Of a DNA stretch of 26,581 nt, positions 15,321 through 24,744 are shown in pieces. The translations under genes were made by a program, and so were the position numbers. Numbering within the stretch: the stretch's first letter is position 1; the number at the start of each line of letters is the position of its first letter. The notes beneath the pieces are model-generated. The model saw nothing but the letters and a program-made list of their open reading frames with translations. It was not told the DNA's origin and ran no database searches. The DNA is from Anderseniella sp964390445 (GTDB lineage: Bacteria; Pseudomonadota; Alphaproteobacteria; Rhizobiales; Aestuariivirgaceae), in the NCBI GenBank assembly GCA_964390445.1, contig CAYMJJ010000031.1, positions 1 through 26,581 of the forward strand, written 5' to 3'.

Positions 15321-15959
15321 CTAGACTGTCCCGCGTTCCGGAAATCCCTCGTACCACTCAGCGTGTGAACCTTCGTGGTTGTCCATGCCGGGTTTTGTCA
15401 GGCAGCCCTTTGGCGGCACGTAGCTGTCGATGCGCCGTTCCGGCTGTTCGCGCCAGCGCAGGTTGAACGCGGCGAGCTTCGGGAAGAAGTACATCGATGA
15501 ATACGGCAGGTGGTCATGGATCCACCACGCCAGCGCGCGCCAGTCTTCGCCCTTCTCATAGCGGTCGGCAAACCACGGGATGACGATGCAGGCGGTTGCG
15601 CCCATGCGGCCTTCGCTGTCGCGCCGGTCCCAGATGTGTCCGGCAAAGTTGTATTCATTGGAGGCGCACTTGTAGGCGCCATTGCCGGCCTGTTGCAGAC
15701 GTGAGCCATAGCCGTTCACCTCGCAAGAGCGATAGGCCGAGCGGATGGCGATTCGCCCGAATGTGGCTTCAAGCGGTTCCAGAAGCTCTTCACACAGCCT
15801 TGTTCCTGCAGCGATGGCGAGGTCCGGGTCATCGGGAATGTTGGGCACGCCGTGCAGGTTGGTAATGTCGGAAAACAGGAAGTCGCGCATGAAGAAGTGC
15901 TTCGACAGCCGCACCCGGCCCAGTGCTTCAAGCGCCTGAATGGTGGCCGGTTGCTTCAT
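15321..15959 (-). CDS. M15A-like peptidase-fold protein (tentative)
   Basis: About 212 residues from the ATG at 15959 (MKQPATIQALEALG); a longer frame back to 16070 would overlap prfB and is not needed. The N-terminal half reads LSKHFFMRDFLFSDITNLHG, LCEELLEPLEATFGRI and AIRSAYRSCEVNGYG, which follows the layout of the M15A D-Ala-D-Ala carboxypeptidase / phage endolysin fold. A possible metal site is GHIWDRRD. The second half (PWFADRYEKGEDWRALAWWIHDH, SSMYFFPKLAAFNLRW) is unlike ordinary M15 members, and there is no signal peptide. Activity is therefore uncertain. It lies 25 nt after prfB on the same strand, at the end of an amiC-mrcA-prfB run. Confidence 0.55.
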   Translation of the reverse strand: MKQPATIQALEALGRVRLSKHFFMRDFLFSDITNLHGVPNIPDDPDLAIAAGTRLCEELLEPLEATFGRIAIRSAYRSCEVNGYGSRLQQAGNGAYKCASNEYNFAGHIWDRRDSEGRMGATACIVIPWFADRYEKGEDWRALAWWIHDHLPYSSMYFFPKLAAFNLRWREQPERRIDSYVPPKGCLTKPGMDNHEGSHAEWYEGFPERGTV

Positions 15960-15984
15960 GCTGTTCCCGCTTTTCGGATTGCGC

Positions 15985-17116
15985 TTAATCGATATCCGCC
16001 ACGTCGTCCGGTCCGCCGCCATGTACGCGCTGGGCCAGCGATGCCTCGATGAACTCGTTGATATCTCCATCGAGCACCGCAGCCGGGTTGGTGCTTTCGT
16101 GGCCGGTGCGCAGGTCCTTCACCAACTGGTACGGCTGCAGGACATACGACCGGATCTGGTGGCCCCAGCCGATATCGGTCTTGTTGGCCTCTTCGGCGTT
16201 GGCGGCTTCCTCGCGCTTTTGCAGCTCTAGCTCATACAGGCGCGCGCGCAACATGTTCCAGGCGGTCGCCCGGTTCTTGTGCTGGGAGCGTTCGTTCTGG
16301 CACTGCACCACGATGCCGGTCGGCTTGTGGGTGATGCGCACGGCGGAGTCGGTGGTGTTGACGTGCTGGCCGCCGGCACCCGAAGCGCGGTAGGTGTCGA
16401 TGCGGCAATCGCTTTCGTTGATGTCGATGTCGATATTGTCGTCGACCACCGGATAGGCCCACACGGACGCAAACGAGGTGTGACGGCGCGCGTTGGAATC
16501 GTACGGCGATATGCGCACCAGCCGGTGCACGCCGCTTTCGGTCTTCATGCGGCCATAGGCATTGTGCCCGCTCAGCTTCAGCGTGGCAGACTTGATGCCG
16601 GCTTCTTCGCCGTCATGCATTTCGATGATCTCGACCTTGTATCCCTGCTTTTCGGCCCAGCGGGTGTACATGCGGTTGAGCATCGAGGCCCAGTCCTGGC
16701 TTTCGGTACCGCCGGCGCCGGCGTGCACTTCCACGAAGCTGTCGTTGGAATCAGCCTCACCGGACAGCAGCGTCTCGATTTCCAGCTTGCCGATTTCCGG
16801 CTGCAGCGCCTTGATCTGGTTCTCGGCGTCCTCGATCACCGAGGCATCGTTTTCCATCTCGCCCATTTCGATCAGCTCAATCGAATCGGCAATGGTCTGC
16901 TCCAGCCGCTTCACGGTGGAAACGCGGGTTTCCAGGTCCTGGCGCTTGCGCATGATCGCCTGCGCCTTGTCCGGGTCATTCCAAAGATCAGGGTCTTCGG
17001 CGCGGGCATTCAACTGGTCGAGGTCTCTCAGGGCCTGATCCCAGTCAAAGATGCCTCCTCAGCAGTCCTATGGACTGCTTCATTTCGTCAACCAGCTGTT
17101 CGATTTCGGCTCGCAT
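15985..17116 (-). CDS. prfB: peptide chain release factor 2, with programmed +1 frameshift
   Basis: RF2 ends translation at UGA and UAA. The gene starts at ATG 17116 (MRAEIEQLVDEMKQSIGLLRRHL, 23 codons), meets an in-frame TGA at 17047-17045, and continues in the +1 frame as DWDQALRDLDQLNARAEDPDLW to a stop at 15985, 376 residues in all. The GGQ motif is at 248-250 (SGAGGQHVN), and the stop-recognition tripeptide is SPY at about 203-205 in place of the E. coli SPF, a variant I recall as common in alphaproteobacteria. The N-terminal peptide reads smoothly across the shift only if one base is skipped. It lies 50 nt downstream of mrcA on the same strand. Confidence 0.97.
17044..17060 (-). promoter_or_regulatory. 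RF2 autoregulatory +1 frameshift site
   Basis: On the minus strand the bases read AGGAGGCATCTTTGAC. CTT-TGA-C is the classical slippery site and AGGAGG, 3 nt before CTT, is the internal Shine-Dalgarno-like stimulator. Low RF2 lets ribosomes slip past the TGA and make more RF2. Confidence 0.95.
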
Positions 17117-17166
17117 GGGCCAGGCTTCTCCGTGTGCGGGACAGGATAGATACGTCGGTCGGCTGG

Positions 17167-19695
17167 TCAGTACAAGCCGCCAGTACCGGTCGTCAACCCG
17201 CCTTCGGACACAGCGGCCGCGCCACCGTCATTGCCGCCCTGGATGACCACGCCGCCACCATCAGACCCGCCCGTGTTGATGCCGCTTGCAGCAAGCGCAT
17301 CGCCGCCGGTCACGAGGCGCTGGCGCGACGGCGGCTCCTCGCCCGGCTTGAAGGCTTCGAGGATCACATCATCCTCGCCGTAGATGCCGCGCTTGCCGGA
17401 TTTCGGGTCGATCGGGATGAGGCGCACGCCGGACGGCACGCGGAACGGAATGCCCGGGGTGTCCGACAGCGCCATCTTCATGAAGTTTGCCACGATGGGG
17501 GCTGCCAGCGCGCCACCGGTCTGGCCCTTGCCCATGGCGCGGGGCCGGTCGTAGCCCACGTACACGCCCACCACCATGTCGGGCGTGTAACCGATGAACC
17601 ACGCATCGCGCTCGTCGTTGGTGGTGCCGGTCTTGCCCGCGACCGGCTTGCCAACTTCCTTCAGCGCGCTTGCGGTGCCACGCTCCACCACCCCTTCCAG
17701 CATCGAGGTGATCTGGTAGGCCGTGTAGGGGTTCATCACTTCCTCGCGGGTATCGATGAACTCGGGCTCGGGCTGGTTGGTCCATTCCGGAGCGTTGCAT
17801 CCGGTGCACTCGCGCTTGTCGTGGCGCCACACGGTGCGCCCATAGCGGTCCTGGATGCGGTCCAGCAAGGTGGGCTCCACCTTCTTGCCGCCATTGGCCA
17901 GGATCGAGTAGGCCGTGGTCATCTTGACCAGCGTGGTTTCACCGGAGCCGAGCGACGTCGCCAGCAGCGGGGGAAGCCGGTCGTAGACGCCCAGCCTTTC
18001 GGTCATGCCGGTAAAGCGTTCAATGCCCATGTCCTGCGCCAGCCGTACGGTCATGACGTTCCGGGAAAACTCGACGCCGCGCCTCAGGGTCGAGGGGCCA
18101 TAGAACTTGTTGGAATAGTTCGACGGCTTCCAGGTCTCGCCATTGGCCAGCTTGATCTCGATGGGCGCGTCGAGCACCGTGGACGACGGCGTATAGCCAT
18201 TGTCCAGGGCTGCGGCATAGACAAACGGCTTGATCGCCGAACCGGGCTGACGCTTGGCCTGCATGGCGCGGTCGAACTGGCTGCGGTTGTAGGAGAACCC
18301 GCCGGCCAGTGCCAGCACGCGGCCGGTGTGCGGGTCCATCGCCACCAGCGCGCCCTCCACTTCCGGCATCTGCACAAGGTGGTAGCTGTCGCCCTTGCCG
18401 GTGGGGGCGGCGTAAACCACGTCACCTGCTTTCAGCACCTGCGTGGCAGACGTGATCTTGTCGCCCAGCATTGCGCCGTTCTTGCCGACCCCGCGCGACT
18501 CGCGCGCCCAGGTCAGGTTTTCCAGCGGAATGGTGCCCTGCTCCACCTTGCCGGCAACCTTGCCCTTGATGACCCGCTTGGGACGAAGGCCGATGGTCGC
18601 TGCCTCGTCGGAGACATCGAGCACCACCGCGAGCTGCCACGGATAAACGTCGCTGTACTGCTTCATCGCAGCCAGTTTCACCGGCCACTCGTCGTTCACC
18701 GCAAGGCTGGACAGTGCCCCGCGCCAGCCGTGGTTGCGGTCGAACCGGATCAGGCCGGCTGCCAGCGCCTGGCGTGCGATGATCTGCAGCTTGGGGTCAA
18801 TGGTCGTGCGCACGGACAACCCGCCGGTGCGCAACACCTCAGGGCCATAGATCTTCTCGACGGCAATGCGGGCTTCCTCGGTAAAGTACTCGGCGGCAAA
18901 CTGCTTGGCTCCAAACGGGCGCAGCGTGACCTCGATCTCCTTGGCCTGGGCTTCGACCATCTGGGCTTGCGAGATGTAGCCGTTGTCGTACATGCGCTCG
19001 AGCACCCAGTTGCGCCGCTCGATGGCGCGATCACGATTGCGCACGGGATGATAGTTGGACGGTCCCTTCGGCAATGCGGCAAGATAGGCCACCTGCGCCA
19101 GGTCGAGGTCATTCAGCGACTTGCCGAAATAGTTCAGCGATGCCGCAGCAACGCCATAAGAGCCTTGCCCAAGGAAAATCTCGTTCAGATAGAGTTCCAG
19201 GATCTGCTGCTTGGTGAACGAGCCCTCCATGCGAATCGCAATCAGGGCCTCGCGCAGCTTGCGCTGGAACGAGCGCTCATTGGTGAGCAGGAAATTCTTG
19301 GCAACCTGCTGGGTGATCGTCGATGCACCGATCAGGCGGCGGTTCGAGCCCTTGGCGATCGACTGGATGTTGGACACCACCGCGCGGGCAAGCGCTTCCG
19401 GATCAACGCCCGGGTGCGAAAAGAAGTTCTTGTCCTCGGCCGAGATCACTGCCTGCACCAGACGCTCAGGGATGGCGGTATACGGCACGAAAAGGCGGCG
19501 TTCCTTGGCATATTCAGCCAGCAGGGAGCCGTCACCAGCGTGAATGCGTGTCATTACCGGGGGCTCGTAACGGGCCAGGCTTTCATGAGACGGCAAGGTC
19601 TTTGATGCGTCGTAGATGATGTACGCCACCGCCACGGCCACCGCGATACCCATCGCGAGCCCAAACGTGAACAGGTACTTCAGGAACTTGAACAT
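17167..19695 (-). CDS. mrcA: penicillin-binding protein 1A
   Basis: About 842 residues from the ATG at 19695; an in-frame ATG at 19764 would add 23 residues before the membrane anchor and is less likely. This bifunctional enzyme polymerises and cross-links peptidoglycan in the periplasm. A short cytoplasmic tail and a membrane helix (about 7-27) precede the GT51 glycosyltransferase (about 60-230; AEDKNFFSHPGVDPE with catalytic E87, ASTITQQVAKNF, RKLREALIAIRME). An OB-like domain is followed by the transpeptidase with SAIK (S486), SRN (544-546) and KTG (688-690). The C-terminal tail is Gly-rich. All catalytic motifs are present. It lies between amiC and prfB on the same strand, an order common in Rhizobiales. 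Confidence 0.96.
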   Translation of the reverse strand: MFKFLKYLFTFGLAMGIAVAVAVAYIIYDASKTLPSHESLARYEPPVMTRIHAGDGSLLAEYAKERRLFVPYTAIPERLVQAVISAEDKNFFSHPGVDPEALARAVVSNIQSIAKGSNRRLIGASTITQQVAKNFLLTNERSFQRKLREALIAIRMEGSFTKQQILELYLNEIFLGQGSYGVAAASLNYFGKSLNDLDLAQVAYLAALPKGPSNYHPVRNRDRAIERRNWVLERMYDNGYISQAQMVEAQAKEIEVTLRPFGAKQFAAEYFTEEARIAVEKIYGPEVLRTGGLSVRTTIDPKLQIIARQALAAGLIRFDRNHGWRGALSSLAVNDEWPVKLAAMKQYSDVYPWQLAVVLDVSDEAATIGLRPKRVIKGKVAGKVEQGTIPLENLTWARESRGVGKNGAMLGDKITSATQVLKAGDVVYAAPTGKGDSYHLVQMPEVEGALVAMDPHTGRVLALAGGFSYNRSQFDRAMQAKRQPGSAIKPFVYAAALDNGYTPSSTVLDAPIEIKLANGETWKPSNYSNKFYGPSTLRRGVEFSRNVMTVRLAQDMGIERFTGMTERLGVYDRLPPLLATSLGSGETTLVKMTTAYSILANGGKKVEPTLLDRIQDRYGRTVWRHDKRECTGCNAPEWTNQPEPEFIDTREEVMNPYTAYQITSMLEGVVERGTASALKEVGKPVAGKTGTTNDERDAWFIGYTPDMVVGVYVGYDRPRAMGKGQTGGALAAPIVANFMKMALSDTPGIPFRVPSGVRLIPIDPKSGKRGIYGEDDVILEAFKPGEEPPSRQRLVTGGDALAASGINTGGSDGGGVVIQGGNDGGAAAVSEGGLTTGTGGLY

Positions 19696-19849
19696 GCTGA
19701 TAAGGAACCCCGGACTTTTCCCTTGCCCAAAGAGATACTGCAAGGCGCCATGCGACGCAAACATGCAGGTCTTGTCATCCGTGCACGTGGAACCTAGGTT
19801 TCATCGCACAAATGTGGCGAGGCCACGGCGGCGGCAATGGGAGCGTGTG

Positions 19850-21244
19850 TTACTGCCTGGTGGAAGACTGGCGCGCCGCCACCTCGGGCGAGAAGAATGC
19901 GTCCACCGCCTCGGCCACGGACGCTGCCGCCTTGTGCCGCCACTTGGCCGAAACGAGGTTCTTCTCGTCAAGCCGGTTGGACAGGTAGCCCAGTTCAAGC
20001 AGCACCGACGGCACGTCAGGCGCCTTCAGCACCTTGAATCCGGCTGAACGCAGCGGGCGCTTGTTGAGCGGCGACACCGGCCCAAGCGATTTCACCACCC
20101 GGCGCGCAAAATAGATCGAATGATTCTTGGTTTCGCGGAGCGCGAGGTCCATCAGTATGCCACCGATTTCCTCGTCGACGTCTTCACCAAGGTCGATACC
20201 GCCAATCACGTCGGCGGAGTTTTCCTTCTCGGCCAGTGCGGCGGCCTCGGCATCCGATGCGGTTTCCGACAGGGTATAGACGGTGGCCCCCCTGACCCGC
20301 GTCTGGCGCAGGCTGTCGGCGTGGATGGCGATGAACAGGTCGGCGCGGGCACTGCGGGCGATCCTGACGCGCTTGCCCAGCGAAATGAAGGTATCGTCAT
20401 TGCGGGTCATGCGCACGTCATAGCGGCCAGACTTGAGCAGTTCCCTTTTCAACTCGCGCGCGAATTCCAGGACGATTTCCTTTTCCTTTACGCCGCTGAT
20501 CGAGGTGGTGCCGCCGTCGACGCCACCGTGGCCGGGATCGAGCACAATCACCGGTTTGCGTACAGGCCCGTCGGGCTTCACCTGTGCTGCCAGATCTCGA
20601 GTTGGACTGGCAAGCGCTGCCACGCGGCGTGGGTTTGGCCGGGGAATCGGCACCGCAGAGGTTTCAGGTCCAACACCCTCGCGCGCAAGCAGTTCAGCCA
20701 GGTTGGCTGGCTCATCAGATCTCGGTGCGCCGGCGGGCTCGATCTTTGGTTGTTGCGGCTCCAGTGCGGCAGTTGATGACTGCTCGGTCGCCTTGACGCG
20801 GGCAAAGGTGCGCTGGTCGGTCCGGATCAGATCGATGACCATGCGGGCAGGCTCGCCATTTTCGGCATTGAGCACGAAAGACTTCTCGATCAGCACCGGG
20901 CCTGTGGTGTCGATGACGATGCGTGACTGGCCCGGCGCTACCTGGCCGAACCTGAACCCCTTGATCAGCCCCTTTCCCGCATCTCCGGCGCTGGCTGGCA
21001 TGGTGAATTTGGTGCCCGGCATGTCCACCACCACCCGGTAGGGATCGCCGATCACGTATACAGAGTAGCTTACCGGGGTATCGAGATCGGCCACGAAGCG
21101 CGTGCGCTGGTCATTGCCGGCAACGCGTGCAGCGGCGACCTCGGCGATGGCGGGAAGCGCCCTGGCCGCATTCACCGGCATCGCCAGGTGCATGGCAGCC
21201 AGCATCGACAGCACCGCAGCCAGGATCGGCCACAGACTGCGCAT
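19850..21244 (-). CDS. amiC: N-acetylmuramoyl-L-alanine amidase with AMIN domain
   Basis: About 464 residues from the ATG at 21244, chosen because a signal peptide (MRSLWPILAAVLSMLAAMHL) starts there; the open frame extends upstream to 21406, and a GTG 15 nt earlier is possible. The enzyme removes stem peptides from glycan during cell separation (family knowledge). An AMIN domain comes first (RTRFVADLDTPVSYSVYVIG), then a linker, then a zinc Amidase_3 domain: DPGHGGVDGG, VKEKEIVLEFA, FIAIHADS (metal ligands H, E, H) and LLELGYLSN (catalytic Glu). An acidic insert (ENSADVIGGIDLGEDVDEE) sits in the position of the autoinhibitory helix of EnvC/NlpD-regulated amidases. It is followed by mrcA. Confidence 0.94.
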   Translation of the reverse strand: MRSLWPILAAVLSMLAAMHLAMPVNAARALPAIAEVAAARVAGNDQRTRFVADLDTPVSYSVYVIGDPYRVVVDMPGTKFTMPASAGDAGKGLIKGFRFGQVAPGQSRIVIDTTGPVLIEKSFVLNAENGEPARMVIDLIRTDQRTFARVKATEQSSTAALEPQQPKIEPAGAPRSDEPANLAELLAREGVGPETSAVPIPRPNPRRVAALASPTRDLAAQVKPDGPVRKPVIVLDPGHGGVDGGTTSISGVKEKEIVLEFARELKRELLKSGRYDVRMTRNDDTFISLGKRVRIARSARADLFIAIHADSLRQTRVRGATVYTLSETASDAEAAALAEKENSADVIGGIDLGEDVDEEIGGILMDLALRETKNHSIYFARRVVKSLGPVSPLNKRPLRSAGFKVLKAPDVPSVLLELGYLSNRLDEKNLVSAKWRHKAAASVAEAVDAFFSPEVAARQSSTRQ

Positions 21245-21924
21245 CGCGTTGCTGGTCACGGTGTGTCGGAACACCCTGCTACTCCCCCTGCCCGGCCTGC
21301 TCGAAATGACCGGTTGTGTATGTGGGGCGCAGTCTAGGCGGTGCGTGGTTAACCTTTCCTTAGCGGTCGGCGCGAACGGCAGGCTGGCAATTCGGCCTGA
21401 CGGCAAGGCCGCTCAGTTGATGACGTTACGGAAATAATGAAAGTCGCTATTGCGGGCGGCTGCTTTCGTGCTACAAGGTCAATTGTGGTCCCCGACAGTG
21501 GAAAGCAATGCCGCCATGCGGTGCTGTACGCGCCAGGGGAAACAGATTTCCCGCGTCGGAGAAGTACCGGGCAGCACAAGTGCCGCTTTTCCGATCAGCG
21601 AGTGTCTCCGCCCTGAACCGGACTCTTTTGGCCAATCGAGCCCTTAATCGAGTTCCAATCAGTAACGGGCGGTCGAGTGAACCGCTCCCGCTCAAGCCAT
21701 CATGGCGCGGGGGCAGATGTGGAAACAGGTATGAGCGCGGCAAAAGACAAAGCCAGCCGGATCGCCCCCGCAAGCGGGTGGATCGACGCTGCTGGTTTGC
21801 CAACAGGCAACTTGCGCGCCACCAGCCAATATTTTCGTATGTCAGACCGTCACCTGTCAGCTGCGCCGCCCGGTCGCGCAGCAGGCCGGATGCTCGCGCT
21901 GGCGTGCGATGAGGAATTGCCGTC
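21245..21924 (+). other. long leader / intergenic region before rne
   Basis: About 680 bases lie between the divergent amiC and rne starts with no gene I can support. GAGGAA 8-9 nt before the rne ATG is its ribosome site. Small hairpins are visible, for example GGGAAA/TTTCCC (21537-21552) and TTGCC/GGCAA (21797-21810). RNase E genes often have long 5' UTRs through which the enzyme degrades its own mRNA (family knowledge), so this may be such a leader, but I could not place the promoter. Confidence 0.45.
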
Positions 21925-24726
21925 ATGGCCAGCAAAATGCTTATCGACGCCGCCCACCCGGAAGAGACCCGTGTCGCCGTGGTGCGTGGAAACCGCCTTG
22001 AAGAATTCGACTACGAATCCGCTTCCCGCCGCCCTCTGAAGGGCAATATCTATCTCGCCAAGGTCACCCGCGTAGAACCGTCGCTGCAAGCGGCGTTCGT
22101 CGAGTATGGCGGCAACCGGCACGGCTTCCTGGCATTCAGCGAAATTCATCCGGACTACTACCAGATCCCGGTGGCAGACCGTCAGGCGCTGCTTGAGGCC
22201 GAGGCTGAAGATGCCCGCCTTGCCCGAGAGGAAGAAGACAACGAGGACGAAGGCCGCAAGAAACCGCGCCGGCGCCGCTCGCACTCGGCAAAGTCGCACG
22301 ACGACAAGGTGGAAGGCGAAGCTGGTGAGGGCGACGCCGATGACTCCGACAGCGACGTGGCAGACGACTCATCCGAAGACAACGGCGACGCCGTGTCTGC
22401 CCGTGACGACAACGGTGACGACCAGGACTACAATGAAAACGGCGACGACGAAGTCGACACCGTCGCCGAAGACATCGAGGAAGATCACTCGACTTCTGCG
22501 CCCAAGCCGCGCAAGCGTGCACCGCGCAAGGCCTACAAGATCCAGGAAGTCATCAAGCGCCGTCAGGTGCTGCTGATCCAGGTGGTCAAGGAAGAGCGCG
22601 GCAACAAGGGCGCAGCGCTCACCACCTACCTGTCGCTGGCAGGCCGCTATTGCGTGCTGATGCCCAATACCGCGCGTGGCGGCGGCATTTCCCGCAAGAT
22701 ATCCGACGTCAGCGACCGCCGCCGGCTGAAGGACGTGATCAAGGAGATCGAGGTTTCCGAAGGCATGGGCCTGATCGTGCGGACTGCCGGTGCGCAGCGC
22801 ACCAAGACCGAGATCAAGCGCGATTACGACTACCTGATGCGGATGTGGGAATCGGTGCGCGAGCTGACGCTGAGGTCGTCGGCACCTACCCTGGTCTACG
22901 AGGAAGGCAACCTGATCAAGCGTTCGATCCGCGACCTGTATTCCAAGGACATCGAGGAAATCCAGGTCGAGGGCGAGGAAGGCTACAAGGAAGCCAAAGA
23001 GTTCATGAAGATGCTCATGCCCAGTCATGCGCGCAACGTGAAGCTCTACAAGGACAACCGGCAGCTGTTCACCCGGCACCAGATCGAAAGCCAGCTTGAC
23101 GGGCTGTTCACGCCCACCGTCACGCTGCCTTCGGGCGGCTACATCGTGATGAACCAGACCGAGGCGCTGGTGTCGATCGACATCAACTCGGGCAAGGCGA
23201 CGCGCGAACACAACATCGAGGACACTGCCCTCAAGACCAACATCGAGGCCTCTGTCGAGATTGCACGGCAACTGCGCCTGCGCGACCTGGCCGGACTGAT
23301 CGTGATCGACTTCATCGACATGGAGGAGAATCGCAACAACCGGGCTGTCGAGCGCAAGCTGAAAGACGCGCTCAAGAACGACCGGGCGCGCATCCAGGTC
23401 GGCAGGATTTCGCACTTCGGCCTGCTGGAAATGTCGCGCCAGCGGCTTCGCCAGGGCATGATGGAAAGCTCAACCCGGCAATGTCCGCATTGTGAAGGCA
23501 CTGGCGTCATCCGCGCCGTGTCCAGCTGTGCGCTGTCGGTGCTGCGTGGCGTGGAAGAGCACCTGATGTCGCGCAAGGCCGAGAGCATCGACGTGCACGT
23601 GCACCCGGAAGTTGCCAACTACATCTTCAATGAAAAGCGCGAGCACCTGCTCAACCTCGAACTGAACAACGGCGTGTCGATCTACATCATCCCGGATCGC
23701 GACTGCCCGCAGGCCGACAGCCGCATCGAGCGCAAGCCCGAGCGCAAGGGCCCGGCGCAACGCCCGGTCGCCTCCGAGACCGCCGTTGCGATGGGCGCCG
23801 AACTGGACGGCGAAGAAGATATCATCGTCGAAGACGATTACGACGACAGCGACGAGGATGAGGCCGGCTCCAGGGCAGAGGCGTCCAATGGTGTCGACGC
23901 CGGCGAGCTTGATGAAAACGGCGAACCGCGCAAGAAGCGCCGCCGCCGCCGTGGCCGGCGCGGAGGCCGCCGCCAGCGTGAAGAACGCGACGGCGACGAG
24001 GCGTTCGCCGATGGTGAGGACCGCGAGGACGGTGAACCGTACGAAGCCGGCGAGTCCGGTTCAGACGACAGCGAGCGCACCAGCGAAGCCGCCAGTGACC
24101 GGGAAGCCGGAAGCGAGGGCGACGACGACAAGCCAAAAAAGCGGCGGCGTCGCCGTGGTGGCCGTGGACGTGGTTCACGCGGCGAAACCGGTGACGCTAA
24201 CGAGGCCAACGGCAATGCAAGCGCCGGCAGCAGTGACGGCGAGGACGATGCAGTCGCGGCCAGCGCAGATGAAGCCGGCACCGAAAATGCACCTGCAGAT
24301 GAGGCTGAAGCTGAAGCCGTGGCAACGGCGGACACCGGCGAAAAGCCTGCCCGCAAACCGCGCAAGCGGGCTGCCAGGAAGGCCAGGGCCGACGACGAGA
24401 CCACGGCTGAGACGGCCGGCGACGGCGAGGCTGGTGAAGACACACCGGCAGCGAAGGCGCCGCGCAAGCGTGCCGCGAAAAAGTCTGCCAGTGCCAGCGC
24501 GCCTGTAGACCAGCCCGCCAGCGACGAGACGCCTGCCCCGGCTTCCGAGTCCAAGGCTAACGGCAGCAGCGAGGCTGCACGTGCACCGGAACCCAAGGCT
24601 GCTACACGTGCACCGGAATCCAAGGCCGACGCAGAGCCGGAACCACCACGGTGGCAGCCGCCCGCTCCCACGGTTGATCCTGCAACGGCACCGAAGAAGT
24701 CGGGCTGGTGGGGCAAGCGGTCCTGA
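21925..24726 (+). CDS. rne: ribonuclease E
   Basis: A 933-residue endoribonuclease, the core of RNA decay and processing. The catalytic half runs to about residue 610. An S1 domain begins NIYLAKVTRVEPSLQAAFVEYG, and is interrupted at about 88-203 by a long Asp/Glu-rich insertion with a basic patch (KKPRRRRSH), then resumes at YKIQEVIKRRQVLLIQVVKEE. The Mg-binding DNase I-like site is VSIDINSG (D419) and VIDFIDME (D462/D465); the Zn-link is CPHC at 520-523. The C-terminal third is disordered, alternating acidic blocks with Arg/Lys-rich ones (KKRRRRRGRRGG, KKRRRRRGGRGR), a degradosome-scaffold type. The end (SGWWGKRS) is a short aromatic tail. The acidic S1 insertion is typical of alphaproteobacteria. 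Confidence 0.97.
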   Translation: MASKMLIDAAHPEETRVAVVRGNRLEEFDYESASRRPLKGNIYLAKVTRVEPSLQAAFVEYGGNRHGFLAFSEIHPDYYQIPVADRQALLEAEAEDARLAREEEDNEDEGRKKPRRRRSHSAKSHDDKVEGEAGEGDADDSDSDVADDSSEDNGDAVSARDDNGDDQDYNENGDDEVDTVAEDIEEDHSTSAPKPRKRAPRKAYKIQEVIKRRQVLLIQVVKEERGNKGAALTTYLSLAGRYCVLMPNTARGGGISRKISDVSDRRRLKDVIKEIEVSEGMGLIVRTAGAQRTKTEIKRDYDYLMRMWESVRELTLRSSAPTLVYEEGNLIKRSIRDLYSKDIEEIQVEGEEGYKEAKEFMKMLMPSHARNVKLYKDNRQLFTRHQIESQLDGLFTPTVTLPSGGYIVMNQTEALVSIDINSGKATREHNIEDTALKTNIEASVEIARQLRLRDLAGLIVIDFIDMEENRNNRAVERKLKDALKNDRARIQVGRISHFGLLEMSRQRLRQGMMESSTRQCPHCEGTGVIRAVSSCALSVLRGVEEHLMSRKAESIDVHVHPEVANYIFNEKREHLLNLELNNGVSIYIIPDRDCPQADSRIERKPERKGPAQRPVASETAVAMGAELDGEEDIIVEDDYDDSDEDEAGSRAEASNGVDAGELDENGEPRKKRRRRRGRRGGRRQREERDGDEAFADGEDREDGEPYEAGESGSDDSERTSEAASDREAGSEGDDDKPKKRRRRRGGRGRGSRGETGDANEANGNASAGSSDGEDDAVAASADEAGTENAPADEAEAEAVATADTGEKPARKPRKRAARKARADDETTAETAGDGEAGEDTPAAKAPRKRAAKKSASASAPVDQPASDETPAPASESKANGSSEAARAPEPKAATRAPESKADAEPEPPRWQPPAPTVDPATAPKKSGWWGKRS

Positions 24727-24744
24727 TAGCTGACGCGACTGCAC

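Noticed and set aside
15960..16070. N-terminal extension of the M15-like protein to 16070
   Set aside because: The extra residues are Ser/Arg-rich and would overlap prfB by 86 nt, while the ATG at 15959 fits the conserved start of the domain.
16279..19605. A 1108-codon open frame on the plus strand opposite prfB and mrcA
   Set aside because: It is the shadow of two certain genes on the other strand. The translation is rich in His, Gly, Val and Leu without any recognisable domain, as expected for the antisense of GC-rich coding sequence.
21731..22039. Possible leader peptide starting MSAAKDKASR before rne
   Set aside because: No good ribosome site and no recognisable protein. It runs more than 100 nt into rne in another frame; upstream leader coding cannot be supported.
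22369..23415. A 348-codon open frame opposite rne
   Set aside because: It overlaps the catalytic domain of RNase E completely; composition and lack of domains mark it as an antisense shadow.
23838..24716. A 292-codon Ser/Ala/Arg-rich frame opposite the RNase E tail
   Set aside because: It mirrors the low-complexity acidic/basic scaffold of RNase E and has no independent signals.
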